Source: Cocleimonas sp. (lineage in GTDB: Bacteria; Pseudomonadota; Gammaproteobacteria; Thiotrichales; Thiotrichaceae). From it: a stretch of 5,930 nt of DNA. Position numbers and translations under genes: made by a program. The stretch is from positions 1-5,930 of the forward strand of contig JAGLDT010000139.1 of the NCBI GenBank assembly GCA_023145485.1, in the 5' to 3' direction. Below are positions 4,441-5,930 of the stretch, piece after piece (position 1 is the stretch's first letter; each line of letters starts with the position of its first letter). The notes below the pieces were generated by a model, which was given only the letters and a program-made list of their open reading frames with translations, searched no databases and was not told the origin of the DNA.

Positions 4441-5930
4441 ATGTCAGATGATCGTTTAATTATTTTTGATACAACCTTGCGTGATGGGGAACAAAGCCCA
4501 GGTGCATCGATGACACAAGATGAAAAGGTACGCATTGCTAAGATTTTAGAGCAGATGCGTGTTGACGTGATTGAAGCAGGCTTTCCTATTGCTAGTGTTG
4601 GCGATTTTGAATCAGTACGAGCCGTTGCGCAAACTATAAAAAACAGTACGGTTTGTGGTTTAGCAAGAGCACTAGATAACGATATTGATAGAGCAGGAGA
4701 AGCGATTACACCCGCTGTTTCAGGTCGTATTCATACTTTCATAGCCACCTCGCCCATTCATATGAAAGAAAAGTTATGTATGGAGCCAGATCAGGTACTT
4801 GAACAGGCGGTGAGGGCGGTGAAAAGATCGCTACGCTTTACTGATGATGTGGAGTTTTCAGCGGAAGATGCAGGGCGTTCTGAATTAGATTTTTTATGTC
4901 GTATCGTTGAAGCAGTGATCGATGCAGGTGCAACCACAATCAATATTCCTGATACCGTTGGCTATAATATTCCACATCAATTTGGTGAAACCGTTCGACA
5001 GATTATTGAACGCGTCCCAAATGCTGATAAAGCCATCTTCTCAGTGCATTGCCATAATGATTTAGGGTTGGCAGTGGGAAATTCACTCTCTGCTGTTTTG
5101 AATGGCGCAAGGCAAGTTGAATGTACGATCAACGGCTTAGGTGAACGAGCGGGTAATGCATCATTAGAAGAAGTCGTGATGGCGGTTAGAACACGTCAGG
5201 ATGTATTTTCTTGTGATACGAATATAGACACTCGCCTTATTGTGCCTGCATCGCAGATGGTGTCATCGATAACAGGCTTTCCTGTACAGCCGAATAAAGC
5301 AATTGTCGGTAAAAATGCTTTTGCTCATGAATCGGGTATTCATCAAGATGGTGTTTTGAAATCACGTGAAACCTACGAAATTATGCGTGCTCAAGATGTT
5401 GGTTGGAGTGATAATAAATTAATTTTAGGTAAACATTCAGGACGAGCTGCGGTAAAAGCACGTTTAAAAGAAATTGGGATTGAGTTTGATAGCGAAACGG
5501 CTTTTAATGCAGCCTTTAGACGCTTCAAAACCTTGGCTGATCTTAAGCATGAAATTTATGATGAAGATTTGATGGTGATAGCCAATCAATCTCGTGCTGC
5601 TAGCGATGAGCTTACCTATAAATTAGTTGCCTCATGGGTTTGTTCTGAAACAGGGGAAACACCTCATGCTAAAGTTGTTATTAGTATTGATGGTAAAGAG
5701 GTAACAGGTGAGGCGGATGGCGGTGGTTCGGTTGATGCGGTTTATTCTGCGATTAAATCAGTCGTACCAGAGTGTGGTGTATTAGAGCTTTATTCAGTCA
5801 ATAACGTAACCAACGGCACTGATTCTCAAGGCGAGGTGAATGTTCGCTTGGCAAAGAATGGTCGCTTAGTTTACGGTAAAGGCACTGATACCGATATTAT
5901 ATTGGCCTCTGCAAAAGCCTATTTAGATGC
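4441..5930 (+). CDS. leuA: 2-isopropylmalate synthase (3' end beyond window)
   Basis: LeuA condenses acetyl-CoA with 2-oxoisovalerate to 2-isopropylmalate, the committed cytosolic step of leucine synthesis, and is feedback-inhibited by leucine. The frame is open from ATG 4441 to the window edge: 496 whole codons plus 2 bases. As family members of this type have roughly 510-520 residues, only a short C-terminal piece is missing. The product begins MSDDRLIIFDTTLRDGEQSP, with the catalytic/metal-binding Arg14-Asp15 pair in TLRDGEQSPG. The barrel continues to HCHNDLG (His203, His205) and GERAGNA (Asn239), which complete the metal site known from the family. GKNAFAHESGIHQDGVLK follows near residue 290, in the linker region, and from about 370 onward comes the C-terminal regulatory domain (leucine-binding dimer fold), ending in ILASAKAYLDA. 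This is the ordinary LeuA type rather than homocitrate or citramalate synthase, judging by overall motif agreement; substrate choice is inferred. The leucine-rich leader upstream suggests transcriptional or translational control by leucine supply. Confidence 0.97.
   Translation, partial: MSDDRLIIFDTTLRDGEQSPGASMTQDEKVRIAKILEQMRVDVIEAGFPIASVGDFESVRAVAQTIKNSTVCGLARALDNDIDRAGEAITPAVSGRIHTFIATSPIHMKEKLCMEPDQVLEQAVRAVKRSLRFTDDVEFSAEDAGRSELDFLCRIVEAVIDAGATTINIPDTVGYNIPHQFGETVRQIIERVPNADKAIFSVHCHNDLGLAVGNSLSAVLNGARQVECTINGLGERAGNASLEEVVMAVRTRQDVFSCDTNIDTRLIVPASQMVSSITGFPVQPNKAIVGKNAFAHESGIHQDGVLKSRETYEIMRAQDVGWSDNKLILGKHSGRAAVKARLKEIGIEFDSETAFNAAFRRFKTLADLKHEIYDEDLMVIANQSRAASDELTYKLVASWVCSETGETPHAKVVISIDGKEVTGEADGGGSVDAVYSAIKSVVPECGVLELYSVNNVTNGTDSQGEVNVRLAKNGRLVYGKGTDTDIILASAKAYLD

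Overview
This window looks like chromosomal housekeeping DNA from a low-GC (estimated around 40%) gammaproteobacterium. The evidence is the bacterial-type PEP carboxylase, a type II (membrane CDP-alcohol phosphotransferase) phosphatidylserine synthase rather than the enterobacterial type, and a pssA-leuA neighbourhood, which is part of the ilv-pssA-leuA cluster familiar from beta- and gammaproteobacteria. A Methylococcales/Thiotrichales-like organism or a relative is possible, but genus cannot be fixed from the sequence alone. I see no mobile element, CRISPR array, tRNA or rRNA.

Layout. Bases 1-40 hold no gene I can identify. A long bidirectional hairpin terminator (42-77) follows. The complete minus-strand ppc gene (88-2901) starts next to a divergent intergenic region (2902-3121). 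That region carries a likely ppc promoter overlapped by a perfect inverted repeat, and a strong plus-strand intrinsic terminator only 26 bases before pssA. The complete pssA gene is at 3122-3883. A 557-base gap (3884-4440) then precedes leuA, which runs off the right edge at 5930 with 496 codons visible.

The most interesting parts are the two regulatory gaps. The pssA-leuA gap contains a 46-codon ORF (3929-4069) whose last 12 codons include 8 leucines, followed at once by a hairpin enclosing its stop codon. This is what a leucine-sensing leader peptide for leuA should look like, although it has no visible resemblance to the E. coli LeuL peptide and I find no classical GC-rich terminator after it. 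The ppc-pssA gap holds a real-looking terminator upstream of pssA, segments able to form alternative pairings with it, and a weaker 29-codon ORF ending in a Leu/Ile/Val-rich stretch. It may be a second attenuator, or the end of a small RNA.

Together the genes cover anaplerotic oxaloacetate synthesis (Ppc), the committed step to phosphatidylethanolamine (PssA) and the committed step of leucine synthesis (LeuA). The link between pssA and leuA is positional rather than biochemical. No new multi-gene system is visible; the novelty, if any, lies in the leader RNAs.
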